From Sva-07 sp963715825 (lineage in GTDB: Bacteria > Actinomycetota > Acidimicrobiia > Acidimicrobiales > Ilumatobacteraceae): a stretch of DNA of 64,000 nt. The translations under genes were made by a program, and so were the position numbers. Numbering within the stretch: the first letter of the stretch is position 1; each line of letters opens with the position of its first letter. The stretch spans positions 1 through 64,000 of the forward strand of contig CAVQSI010000017.1 of the NCBI GenBank assembly GCA_963715825.1, read 5' to 3'. The notes below the pieces were generated by a model that made no database searches, was not told the DNA's origin, and saw only the letters and a list, made by a program, of their open reading frames with translations. Of this stretch, positions 50,305 through 58,902 are shown piece after piece.

Positions 50305-50532
50305 GTGGTTGTCCTCCTGGATGGGGTACAGAAACGGGAGGTGTGTGGGATGCCGCAGGAACCGCCTGATCCGGATTGTCCGGGCCAGCGTTCGACCACA
50401 ACGAGCGGCTTCTTCCCCTCCCTGGTGAAAGAAGCTCGCATGACCATAGCAGTGGCCGTTACCGAGTGGTAGGCGACCGTGTTTCCCCTGTGTGAAAAGT
50501 CAAACTGGCGACAGCCCCCTGTCAGGTCGCCG
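50305..50532. promoter_or_regulatory. dpp operon upstream region
   Basis: No gene. On the minus strand AGGAGGA lies 8 bases before the dppA GTG. TATGGT near 50445 is a candidate -10 with a long leader. gcttctt (50408-50414) and aagaagc (50429-50435) form a perfect 7-bp inverted repeat downstream of it, a possible operator. Confidence 0.45.
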
Positions 50533-51306
50533 TCAGGAACCGAACTGGACGATCTTGGCGAACTCGTCGGGATCGAGACTGGCGCCGCCGACGAGGGCGC
50601 CGTCGATGTCGGGTTGTGCCATCAGCTCGGTGGCGTTGGCGCCCTTGACCGATCCGCCGTACTGGATGCGCACGGCGTCAGCCGTCGCGTCGTCGGTGAG
50701 CTCGCGAAGCTTGCCGCGGATCGCCGCGCACACGGCCTGCGCGTCATCGGCGGTCGCGGTCTTGCCGGTGCCGATCGCCCAGATCGGCTCGTACGCGATC
50801 ACGAGCGACGCGATCTGCTCGTTCGTTCGCCCGGCGAGGCCCGCCTCGATCTGGCCCAGCACCTTCGACTCGGTCTCGCCGGCTTCGCGCTCCTCCAACG
50901 TCTCGCCACAGCACATGATCGGGATCATCCCGTGCGCCTGGATCGCTGCCACCTTCTTGTTGACCATCTCGTCGGTCTCGCCGAAGATCTCGCGACGCTC
51001 GGAGTGCCCCACGATGACATAGACGACGTTCAGCTTCTCCAGGAATGCCGGCGACACCTCGCCGGTGAACGCACCGGTGTCCTCCCAGTGGCAGTGCTGC
51101 GCGCCGAGGTGGAAGTCGAAGTCCTCGGTTTCGATCACCGTCTGGATGCTGCGGATGTCGGTGAACGGCGGATGGATGCTGATGTCGACATCTGCCAACG
51201 TGTCCTTGGGAACCAGGTAGTGCAGCTTCTGGACGGTCTGGATCGCCTCGAAGTGGTTGAGGTTCATCTTCCAGTTGCCCGAGATCAGTGGACGTCGTGT
51301 GGTCAT
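50533..51306 (-). CDS. tpiA: Triosephosphate isomerase
   Basis: Interconverts DHAP and glyceraldehyde 3-phosphate. 257 residues. ISGNWKMNLNHFEA carries Asn/Lys catalytic residues, GAQHCHWEDTGAFTGE, IVGHSERREIFGETD has the catalytic His, AYEPIWAIGTGKTATADD the catalytic Glu and flexible loop 6, and IQYGGSVKGANATELM the phosphate site. ATG 51306 overlaps pgk's stop by 4 bases. Confidence 0.97.
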   Translation of the reverse strand: MTTRRPLISGNWKMNLNHFEAIQTVQKLHYLVPKDTLADVDISIHPPFTDIRSIQTVIETEDFDFHLGAQHCHWEDTGAFTGEVSPAFLEKLNVVYVIVGHSERREIFGETDEMVNKKVAAIQAHGMIPIMCCGETLEEREAGETESKVLGQIEAGLAGRTNEQIASLVIAYEPIWAIGTGKTATADDAQAVCAAIRGKLRELTDDATADAVRIQYGGSVKGANATELMAQPDIDGALVGGASLDPDEFAKIVQFGS

Positions 51307-52439
51307 GAGGTTCCGTTCATTCCGTTGCGGAGGGCATCGAGGCCCGGCAGATCGCCGTTCTCGAGCAGTTCGAGGCTGGCGCCGCCGCCGGTGGACACGT
51401 GGTCGACCTCGTCGTCGAGGCGGAACTGGGCGAGCGCCGCCGCGGAGTCGCCACCACCGACGACCGTGAAGGCCTTCGTGTCGGCCATTGCCTGCGCAAC
51501 GGTGCGGGTACCGGACTCGAAGCGCTCGTCTTCGAACATGCCCATCGGGCCGTTCCAGAAGACCATTCGTGCGTCCATGATCACGTCGGTGAACGCTGCC
51601 GCCGAGCCCGGGCCGATGTCGAAGCCCTTTGCGCCGTCGGGGAGTCGGGTACCGAACGTGGCGTACTCGCCGTCGGCCGTCGTGCCCGTGATGTCGTCGG
51701 GCAGGTGGATGGTCTTGCCCTTGGCGCCGGCGTCGGCGAGCAGCCGCCTGCACGTGTCGACCTGGTCGGGCTCGAACAGCGAGTCGCCGATCGGTTTGCC
51801 CTGGGCCGCGAAGAACGTGAAGCACATCGCCCCGCCGATCACGAGCGAGTCGACGACGTCGAGCAGCGCTTCGACCACGCCGAGCTTGTCGGAGATCTTG
51901 GCGCCGCCGAGCACGGCGACGAACGGGTGCTTCGGCGTGTTGCGCAGGCCGAGGAGGACCTCGACCTCCTTCTGGAGCAGGCGTCCCATCGCCGACGGGA
52001 CGAACTGCGGCGGCCCGACGATGGAGGCGTGCGCTCGGTGCGAGGCACCGAATGCGTCGTTCACGTAGCCGTCGATGCCGTCGACGAGCGTGGCGACGAA
52101 GGCCGGGTCGTTGGCGGTCTCGCCCGGATCGAAGCGCAGGTTCTCCAGCAGTTCGACACCGGGGGCGAGCTCGGCGAGGCGGGCGCGCACCGGGTCCATC
52201 GAGTACTTCGGGTCCGGTGCACCCTTCGGACGGCCGAGATGGCTGGCCGTCACGACAGTTGCGCCGCGCTCGGTGAGCCATTCGATCGTCGGCAGTGCCG
52301 CTCGGATCCGAAAGTCGTCGACGATCGCACCGTCGTCGAGCGGGACGTTGAAGTCGGTGCGCACGAGGATCCGCTTGCCGTCGAGGCCCCCGAGCGCCGT
52401 CTCCAGATCCTCCAACGTCGGGATGGAGGTGTCGCTCAT
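51303..52439 (-). CDS. pgk: Phosphoglycerate kinase
   Basis: 378 residues. RTDFNVPLDDGAIVDDFRIRAALPTI and SHLGRPKGAPDPKYSMDPV hold the 3-phosphoglycerate site; LLENLRFDPGE, NDAFGASHRAHAS, VLGGAKISDKLGVVEALL and VGGGDSAAALAQF the nucleotide domain. Slightly shorter than the usual ~390-400. Middle gene of gap-pgk-tpiA. Confidence 0.97.
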   Translation of the reverse strand: MSDTSIPTLEDLETALGGLDGKRILVRTDFNVPLDDGAIVDDFRIRAALPTIEWLTERGATVVTASHLGRPKGAPDPKYSMDPVRARLAELAPGVELLENLRFDPGETANDPAFVATLVDGIDGYVNDAFGASHRAHASIVGPPQFVPSAMGRLLQKEVEVLLGLRNTPKHPFVAVLGGAKISDKLGVVEALLDVVDSLVIGGAMCFTFFAAQGKPIGDSLFEPDQVDTCRRLLADAGAKGKTIHLPDDITGTTADGEYATFGTRLPDGAKGFDIGPGSAAAFTDVIMDARMVFWNGPMGMFEDERFESGTRTVAQAMADTKAFTVVGGGDSAAALAQFRLDDEVDHVSTGGGASLELLENGDLPGLDALRNGMNGTS

Positions 52440-52444
52440 GGCGC

Positions 52445-53455
52445 TCAGCGCTTGACCTTGGCGCCGGTGAACAGCGTCAGGTCGACGAGGCGGTTCGAGT
52501 AGCCCCATTCGTTGTCGTACCAGCCGTTGATCTTCACCATCTTGCCCATGCTCATCGTGAGCCCGGCGTCGAAGACGCACGAGTGCGGATCGGTGACGAT
52601 GTCGCTCGACACGATCGGGTCCTCGGTGTACTTGAGGATCCCCTTCAGTGCCTTCTTGCTCGCCGCCTCGAACGCCGCGTTGATCTCCTCGACGCTGGCG
52701 GCCTTCTTCAGGTTGACGGTGAAGTCGGTGAGCGAGCCGGTCGGCGTGGGCACACGCAGGGCCGTGCCGTCGAGCTTGCCCTTCATCGACTGCATCACGA
52801 GCGACGTTGCGCGAGCAGCGCCGGTGGACGTCGGCACGATGTTGATGGCCGCGCCACGGGCACGGCGCAGGTCGCTGTGCGGACCGTCGACGAGGTTCTG
52901 ATCGCCGGTGTAGGAGTGGATGGTGGTCATCAGGCCCTGCTCGACACCGAATGCATCGTCGAGCACCTTGACCATCGGCACGAAGCAGTTCGTGGTGCAA
53001 CTGGCGTTCGAGATCACCTTGTGCTGGCTGATCCGGAAGTCCTTGTGGTTGACGCCGTACACGATGGTGATGTCGGCGTTCGAGGCCGGGGCCGACACGA
53101 TGACGAGCGGCGCGCCGCCGTCGAGGTGGGCGCTGGCGGCCTCACGGCTGTTGAAGAAGCCGGTCGACTCGACGACGACGTCGACGCCGAGGTCGCCCCA
53201 CGGGAGGTCGGCGGGGTTGCGCTCGCTGAGGACCTTGAGCGTGTCGCCGCCTGCCTTGATGCTCGACTTGGTCGAGGTCACCTTCGACGGGTACCGGCCG
53301 AGTACCGAGTCGTACTGCAGCAGGTGCGCCATCGTGTCGATCGAGCCGAGGTCGTTCACCGCCACGAAATCGATGTCGGCGCCGCTCGCTTTGGCGGCGC
53401 GGAAGAAGTTGCGGCCGATGCGTCCGAAACCGTTGATGCCGACGCGGATCGTCAT
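52445..53455 (-). CDS. gap: Glyceraldehyde-3-phosphate dehydrogenase, type I
   Basis: 336 residues. VGINGFGRIGRNFFRA is the NAD site, SNASCTTNCFVPMVKVL the catalytic Cys, HSYTGDQNLVDGPHSDLRRARGAA the conserved loop, WYDNEWGYSNRLVDL the end. CCAGGAGG ribosome-binding site. TACAGT about 50 bases upstream is a candidate -10 for the gap-pgk-tpiA operon. Confidence 0.97.
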   Translation of the reverse strand: MTIRVGINGFGRIGRNFFRAAKASGADIDFVAVNDLGSIDTMAHLLQYDSVLGRYPSKVTSTKSSIKAGGDTLKVLSERNPADLPWGDLGVDVVVESTGFFNSREAASAHLDGGAPLVIVSAPASNADITIVYGVNHKDFRISQHKVISNASCTTNCFVPMVKVLDDAFGVEQGLMTTIHSYTGDQNLVDGPHSDLRRARGAAINIVPTSTGAARATSLVMQSMKGKLDGTALRVPTPTGSLTDFTVNLKKAASVEEINAAFEAASKKALKGILKYTEDPIVSSDIVTDPHSCVFDAGLTMSMGKMVKINGWYDNEWGYSNRLVDLTLFTGAKVKR

Positions 53456-53562
53456 GACTGGGTGCCTCCTGGCGTAAGGGGTGTGAACGTCGATGTCCGC
53501 CCCTCACTGTAGTTCCCCAGCGTCGCGGGCTCGGAAACGTCGAGGTCGACGCACCGAATCGG

Positions 53563-54408
53563 TCAGCGCGAGACGTCGCGATGGGCGGCGCGAACCGCTA
53601 CGCCGCGCTGGCGCAGGCGGGCGGCGAGTTCCTCGGCGACCGCGACCGAGCGGTGCCGACCGCCGGTGCATCCGAGCGCAACGGTGAGGTACGTGCGTCC
53701 CTCGGCCTGGTACTGCGGCACGAGGCTGGCCAGCAGTTCGTCGAACTGATCGACGAACGCGGAACCGACCGCGGTTTCGAGCACGAAGTCGCGCACCTTC
53801 GGGTCGTGCCCCGTGAGCGGGCGCAGGGTGTCCTCCCAGTGCGGATTGGGGAGGAAACGCAGGTCCATCACGATGTCGGCGTCGAGCGGGAGACCATGCT
53901 TGAACCCGAAACTCTCCACCGCGACCTGGAGTCGTGAGCCGCTCGCCGTGTCGAAGGCGTGGTCGATCCGCTCCTTGAGTTGGTGGACGTTGAGATCGCT
54001 GGTGTCGATCACGAGGTCGGCGGCCGCGCGCACCGGTTCCAGCATCGAACGCTCCAGCTCGATCGACTCGACGAGACCGTCGGTGTCGTCGGCGAGCGGG
54101 TGGCGCCGACGGGTGGCGTCGTAGCGGCGCACCAATTCGGGGGTCGACGCGTCGAGGAACACCATCTTGACGTCATGACCCTCGGCGCGGAGCTCGCCGA
54201 CCTTGGTGAGCACTTCGGCGTGTTGGCGTCCGGCGACGAGCGCGAGGCGTTCGATGTCGCTGGTGGGCTTGGCCGCGAGTTCCACGATCGTGCCGATCAA
54301 CGCGGTCGGCAGGTTGTCGACCACGAACCAGCCGAGGTCCTCCAACACGTCGGCAACCCCGGATCGGCCGGCGCCGGAGAGCCCGGTGATCAGCACGATG
54401 TCGGCCAC
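53563..54408 (-). CDS. rapZ: RapZ-family RNase adapter/nucleotide-binding protein
   Basis: 281 residues. Walker A LITGLSGAGRSGVADVLEDLG, the VDNLP motif, Walker B-like KMVFLDASTPELVRRY, ESFGFKHGLPLDADIVMDLRFLPNP and the Cys/His-rich end ALGCTGGRHRSVAVAEELA. In many actinobacteria this gene precedes yvcK and whiA; here neither is found before gap. TAGGGT ends 6 bases before GTG 54408. Confidence 0.93.
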   Translation of the reverse strand: MADIVLITGLSGAGRSGVADVLEDLGWFVVDNLPTALIGTIVELAAKPTSDIERLALVAGRQHAEVLTKVGELRAEGHDVKMVFLDASTPELVRRYDATRRRHPLADDTDGLVESIELERSMLEPVRAAADLVIDTSDLNVHQLKERIDHAFDTASGSRLQVAVESFGFKHGLPLDADIVMDLRFLPNPHWEDTLRPLTGHDPKVRDFVLETAVGSAFVDQFDELLASLVPQYQAEGRTYLTVALGCTGGRHRSVAVAEELAARLRQRGVAVRAAHRDVSR

Positions 54409-54456
54409 GCCGCCACCCTACCGACCCGCCCCGACCGCTCTCCGCCATCCCCATCC

Positions 54457-54580
54457 GCCACCACACAGCCAACGCGATGAGCCAACGGACCACGGGCGCC
54501 ACCCCTCGCTCATCGCGGGCCACCGCACACCCAACGTGATGAGCCAACGGGCCGCCGGCGCCACCGCTCGCTCATCGCGA
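54457..54580. repeat. Two 62-bp tandem repeats carrying CGATGAGC hairpins
   Basis: Copies at 54457-54518 and 54519-54580 differ at about nine positions. Each contains cgatgagccaac or tgatgagccaac and, 41 bases on, gctcatcg, forming 7-8-bp stems (54475-54515 and 54537-54577). The hairpin at 7252-7291 belongs to the same family. The tandem sits between rapZ and a methyltransferase gene. Confidence 0.75.
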
Positions 54581-54586
54581 GTGGGC

Positions 54587-55354
54587 TCAGGTGAGGCGGA
54601 GGCGGAGGTAGAGCAGTCGCGGAATGGCTGCGGCCTCGGCGTATTCGAAGGCGCGGTCGAGGAACCCGTCGGGCGGAGCGGGCTCGACCATGCGTTGCAG
54701 CACGAGGCCGCGTTCGGCGAGCGCGTTGAGGTAGCGCGACAGCGGGCGGTGCACGAACCGGATGAACACGCCCTGTTCGACCTGCTCGATCGAGTCCTGT
54801 TCGACGAGGTACGGGCCGATGCGCCAGTACTGCTCAGGCGGGTCGACGGTGTGGTCGTCGATCCAGCCGCTGCCCGGCGTCTGCAGCAGCGGATGGTTGA
54901 GGAAGAACGAGAACTGCCCGCCGGGGCGCAGCACGCGGGCGACCTCGGCGATTGCTGCGTCGACGTCGTCGATGTGTTCGAACACGAGACACGCCACCAC
55001 GGCGTCGAACGACCCGTCGGCGAACGGCAGCTCGGCGGCCTCGGATCGGGCGAACACCGCTCCCCCGCCACGCTCGTGCGCCACCCGGATCTGGTTCCAC
55101 GTCGGATCGACGCCCGCCACTCGAGATCCCGCCGCGGCCAGCAGGCGGCTGATCTGCCCGTCGCCGCAGCCGAGGTCGAGCACCCGATCGAACCCGTCGA
55201 GTTCCGCGGCGGCCAGCGGGAGGATCTGCTCGACGTACTCGGGGTCGGCGCCCTCGGTGAAGCCCTCGATCCACCAGTCGGCGTGTGCCTCCCACAACTC
55301 GTGATCACGCGGTTCCGCCAGCCCAGGTCGGATCACTTCGGAGTCGCTGGTCAC
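54587..55354 (-). CDS. SAM-dependent methyltransferase (UbiE/type 11)
   Basis: 255 residues. Motif I RVLDLGCGDGQISRLLAAAG, the acidic residue in VAGVDPTWNQI, LPFADGSFDAVVACLVFEHI, and ARVLRPGGQFSFFLNHPLLQ. The tail PEQYWRIGPYLVEQDSIEQV resembles small-molecule methyltransferases. GTG start, TAACCT 8 bases upstream. Shares a 26-bp divergent promoter with the LLM gene. Acceptor unknown. Confidence 0.88.
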   Translation of the reverse strand: MTSDSEVIRPGLAEPRDHELWEAHADWWIEGFTEGADPEYVEQILPLAAAELDGFDRVLDLGCGDGQISRLLAAAGSRVAGVDPTWNQIRVAHERGGGAVFARSEAAELPFADGSFDAVVACLVFEHIDDVDAAIAEVARVLRPGGQFSFFLNHPLLQTPGSGWIDDHTVDPPEQYWRIGPYLVEQDSIEQVEQGVFIRFVHRPLSRYLNALAERGLVLQRMVEPAPPDGFLDRAFEYAEAAAIPRLLYLRLRLT

Positions 55355-55380
55355 GGGGCCAGAGGTTACGGTCGGCGGTC
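55355..55380. promoter_or_regulatory. 26-bp divergent promoter with overlapping -10 boxes
   Basis: On the minus strand TAACCT (55363-55368) serves the methyltransferase; on the plus strand TACGGT (55367-55372) serves the LLM gene. The boxes share two bases and each lies 8 bases from its start codon, so the transcripts should be leaderless and their -35 regions lie inside the opposite gene. Confidence 0.6.
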
Positions 55381-56292
55381 ATGAAGTTCTCGATCTGGCC
55401 CAACCCCGAACGCCCACCCGCCGAGGTGCTCGACCTCGCCCGCATGGCCGACACCGAAGGCTGGCACTGCCTCTGGTACGCCGACCACTACATGCCGAAC
55501 TCGGGCAGCGAGGACGTGTTGCCCGGCGACGTGCACGAGTGCTGGGCGATGCTGCCCGCCATCGCGGCGGTCACCGAGCAGGTCCGGCTCGGGTCGCTCG
55601 TGGCGCCGACGTCGGTCCATCACCCCGCCGTGCTCGCCAATCGGGCGGCAACGATCGATCGGATCTCGAACGGACGCATGGTGCTCGGTATCGGCGCCGG
55701 CTGGCAGATCAACGAGCACCAGGCCTACGGCATCGAGCTGGAGGAACCCGCAACTCGCGTGAGCCGGTTCGAGGAGGCCATCCAGGTGATCCGGTCGCTG
55801 CTCAACGAGGACCGCACCGACTTCCAGGGCGACTTCTACGACATCACCGACGCCCCGGCGAACCCCAAGCCGGTGCAGTCGCCGCTGCCGATCCTGGTGG
55901 GCACCGGCAGCCCGCGCATGTTGCGCATCACCGCCACGCACGCCGACGAGTGGAACACGTGGGGCGCCCCCGAGATGGCGGGCGGCGCGCTCGACAAGTT
56001 CCACACCGCCTGCGAGCAGGTCGGGCGTGACCAGGCGACGATCTGGAAGTCGACCCAGGCGCTCGTGTTCGTCTCCGACGACGCCGACCTCGCGGCGAAC
56101 ATCAAGGGCGGCGACATGGGCCCCCGGTCGATCGTCGGGTCGAACGCCCAGCTGGTCGACGAGATCGGCAAGTACGACGAGCTGGGCTTCGACGAGCTGA
56201 TCATCCCCGACTTCACGCTCGGGAACACGCCCGAGGAGCGCGCCGACCGGTATCGGATGCTGCAGGCCGACGTCATCTCGCAACTCGCCTGA
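55381..56292 (+). CDS. LLM-class F420-dependent oxidoreductase
   Basis: 303 residues, TIM barrel. MKFSIWPNPERPPAEVLDLARMADTEG and LWYADHYMPNSG begin the barrel; VRLGSLVAPTSVHHPAVLANRAATI, GRMVLGIGAGWQINEHQAYGIEL and PLPILVGTGSPRMLRITA are the F420/FMN-binding blocks. Complete, unlike the partial copy at 36234. It ends 34 bases from the convergent DUF11 gene. Confidence 0.92.
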   Translation: MKFSIWPNPERPPAEVLDLARMADTEGWHCLWYADHYMPNSGSEDVLPGDVHECWAMLPAIAAVTEQVRLGSLVAPTSVHHPAVLANRAATIDRISNGRMVLGIGAGWQINEHQAYGIELEEPATRVSRFEEAIQVIRSLLNEDRTDFQGDFYDITDAPANPKPVQSPLPILVGTGSPRMLRITATHADEWNTWGAPEMAGGALDKFHTACEQVGRDQATIWKSTQALVFVSDDADLAANIKGGDMGPRSIVGSNAQLVDEIGKYDELGFDELIIPDFTLGNTPEERADRYRMLQADVISQLA

Positions 56293-56294
56293 CC

Positions 56295-56321
56295 GGTTCC
56301 CCGAGCCGGGATCGGGGAACC
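56295..56321. terminator. Hairpin between convergent genes
   Basis: ggttcccc (56295-56302) and ggggaacc (56314-56321) pair perfectly around 11 bases, 3 bases after the LLM gene stop and 5 before the DUF11 gene stop. No T-run. Likely a shared two-way terminator. Confidence 0.6.
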
Positions 56322-56325
56322 ACCG

Positions 56326-58902
56326 TCAGGTTGCGGGATGGGTGCGGCGACGCTTGGCGGCGATCACCAGGGCGAGACCCAGCAGCATCAGCAGCGGAGC
56401 CCACTGCAGCAGGACACCGATGTCACCGCCGGTCGTCGGCAGCGGCGGACGCACTGGTGCGATCACGTTGCCGTCGTCGGTCACCGAGGGCACGCCGGGG
56501 CCACCGCCGTCGACGGTTGCGACGTTGGTGATCGACGAGCCCTCGGGCGCGTTGACCAGCGTCACGATCGAGATCGGCGGTGTCGACGCACCCGGCGCGA
56601 GCGGGCCCGAATACGTACACCCGACGACCTGGCCGATGTTGGTGCACAGCCAGCCGTCACCGCCCGCTGACACGTAGGCCAGCGTCGAGGGCAGGTTGTC
56701 GGTCATGCGGATGGGGTCGACGGTGGTGTTCGATCCGAGGTTGGTGACCACGATGCTCCACGTGGCCGTCGACGCCTCGAGCGAGGCGAGCGTCTTCTGG
56801 ACCCCGAGCAGGACCAGCGGGGCGACCGTTGCGACGTCGGTGGCGGTGTTGTTGTCGAGGTTCGTGTCGGGGCACGCTGGATCGGTGCCGGCGCCCGGGC
56901 CGACGACGCAGCCGGGCGTCGTGACGATCGCGGTGTTCGACACCGACGGGAACGCACCGGGGCCGACGTCGGCAACGATCGTGATCACCAGCTGGGCGCC
57001 GACGGCCAACGGCGCCAACGCCTGACAGGCCACGGTCTGACCGGTGATCGTGCAGTTCATCCCGTCGGCGGTCGCCGACACGGGGTTCAGCGAGCCGGGC
57101 AGGGTGTCGAGCATCCGTACCGGACCGGGGTCGGGGGTCGGGCCGTTGTTGCGCACCGTCACCGTGTAGGTGATCTGGCCGCCCACCTTCACCTCACCGG
57201 TGTGGGTCTTGGTGATGGCGAGGTCGACGAGCGGCGGCACGGTGGCCACGTCGCTGGCGGTGTTGTTCAGCGGGTTGCTGTCGTCGGTCGGCGACGACAC
57301 GGTCGCCGTGTTGGTCACCGACGGATAGGCGGCCGGAAGGACGTCGGCGGTGATCGTGATCGTGAACGTGGCGCCGACGGCGAGTCCGTCGTTCTTCGTG
57401 CACGTGACCACGTTGTCGGAGATGCGACACTCGGCGGCCGCCGATGTGGCCGCGGTCGCCCGCAGGCTCGCGGGAATCGGGTCGGTGATGGTGATGACGG
57501 CGTCGTCGTCGATCGGGCCGTTGTTGCCGACCGTCAGTGTGTACACGATCGGCTGACCGACGCCGACGGGACCCGCATGGGTCTTGGTGATGAACAGGTC
57601 GACGAGGCGAGGCACGTCGACCACGTCGGTCGACGTGTTCGGGTTCGGGTCGGGATCCGGTTCGGGTGTCACGCTCGCGACCACCGCGGTGTTCGACACG
57701 CTCGGGAACGCTGCAGGTGTGACGAGCACCGTGACGAGGATCGGCTCGGCGTCGGCGCCGGCCGCAAGGGGGCCGGTGAGGCGGCAATCGACGTCGGGTG
57801 CGACGGTCGCCGTGCAGTCCCACGTCGTCGGTGTGCCCGCACCTGCCGCGCTGACGAGGGTGAGACCGGCCGGGATGGTGTCGGTCACGATGACGTCGCG
57901 GGCCTCGGACGGACCGAAGTTCTCGACCTGCAGCGTGAAGACGAGTTCCTCGCCGATGCGAACCGAGCCAGCCGGGTGGGTCTTGGTGATCGTCAGATCG
58001 GCGAGCGTCCCGACGACCACGGGGTCCTCGGCGATGTCGTTGTCGGGGTTGCCGTCGGGCGTGTCCGAGGACACCTCGGCCACGTTGACGTAGGTGCCGG
58101 TGTCGAGCGTCGAGTCGATGGCGGCCGTGATGAAGAGCGGCTCGGCGATGGTCGGCGTCGCCGGCGTGCCGCCGATCAGTCGTCCGGGGAGATACGTGCA
58201 CTGCACCACGTCGGGATCACTTGCCGGCGTCAGCTGACAGTCCCACGGTCCGCGGGACGACACGTAGCTGAAGCCGGCCGGCATGCGATCCTCGATGACC
58301 ACGGCGAGCGCGTCGGAGGGTCCGTTGTTGACGACACGCATCTCGAACTCGATGTCGCCACCGGCGACGATCGGGTCGGCCGGGTCGACCGGGTGCACCT
58401 TGGTGATGCCGAGATCGGCGTTGGTCACGATGGTGATGACCGCGTCGTCCGCGTTGTTCTGCGGGTTCCGATCCGGTGAGGTCGTCGTGACCCGCCCGGT
58501 ATTGATGAGCGCGCCGGCCGGGACGCCCGAGCCGACACTGGCCACGATCGTGATCGGTGGCGCATCGCCAGGTGCCAGTGTGGGCAACTCGCAGCGGAAC
58601 TCGACCGTGGTCGACAGCGGACAGGTCCAGCCCGGCGCATCGAGCGACTCGATCATGAGCCCCGACGGGATGACGTCGGTGACCACGATGTTGTCGGCGG
58701 TCGACGGGCCGGCGTTACGGACCTGCAGGGTGAACGTCGTGGCGAGGCCGGCGGTGACCGTGGTCGGGTTCGCCGTCTTGACGATGCTGACGTCGACCTC
58801 GTCGATCACGAGGATCTCGTCGTCGTCGAAGTTGTTGCTCGGGTTGCCGTCGTCGGTCGTGCCCGGCACCACGATCGCCGAGTTGACGATCGCGCCCGGG
58901 AC
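56326..58902 (-). other. Intact C-terminal segment of the DUF11 protein
   Basis: An unbroken frame of about 860 residues from PGAIVNSAIVVPGTTDDGN to the end. It holds six repeats, starting at VDVSIVKTANPTT, ADLGITKVHPVDP, ADLTITKTHPAGS, VDLFITKTHAGPV, VDLAITKTHTGEV and VLLGVQKTLASLE, then the LPTTG anchor, hydrophobic helix and basic tail. Confidence 0.85.
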
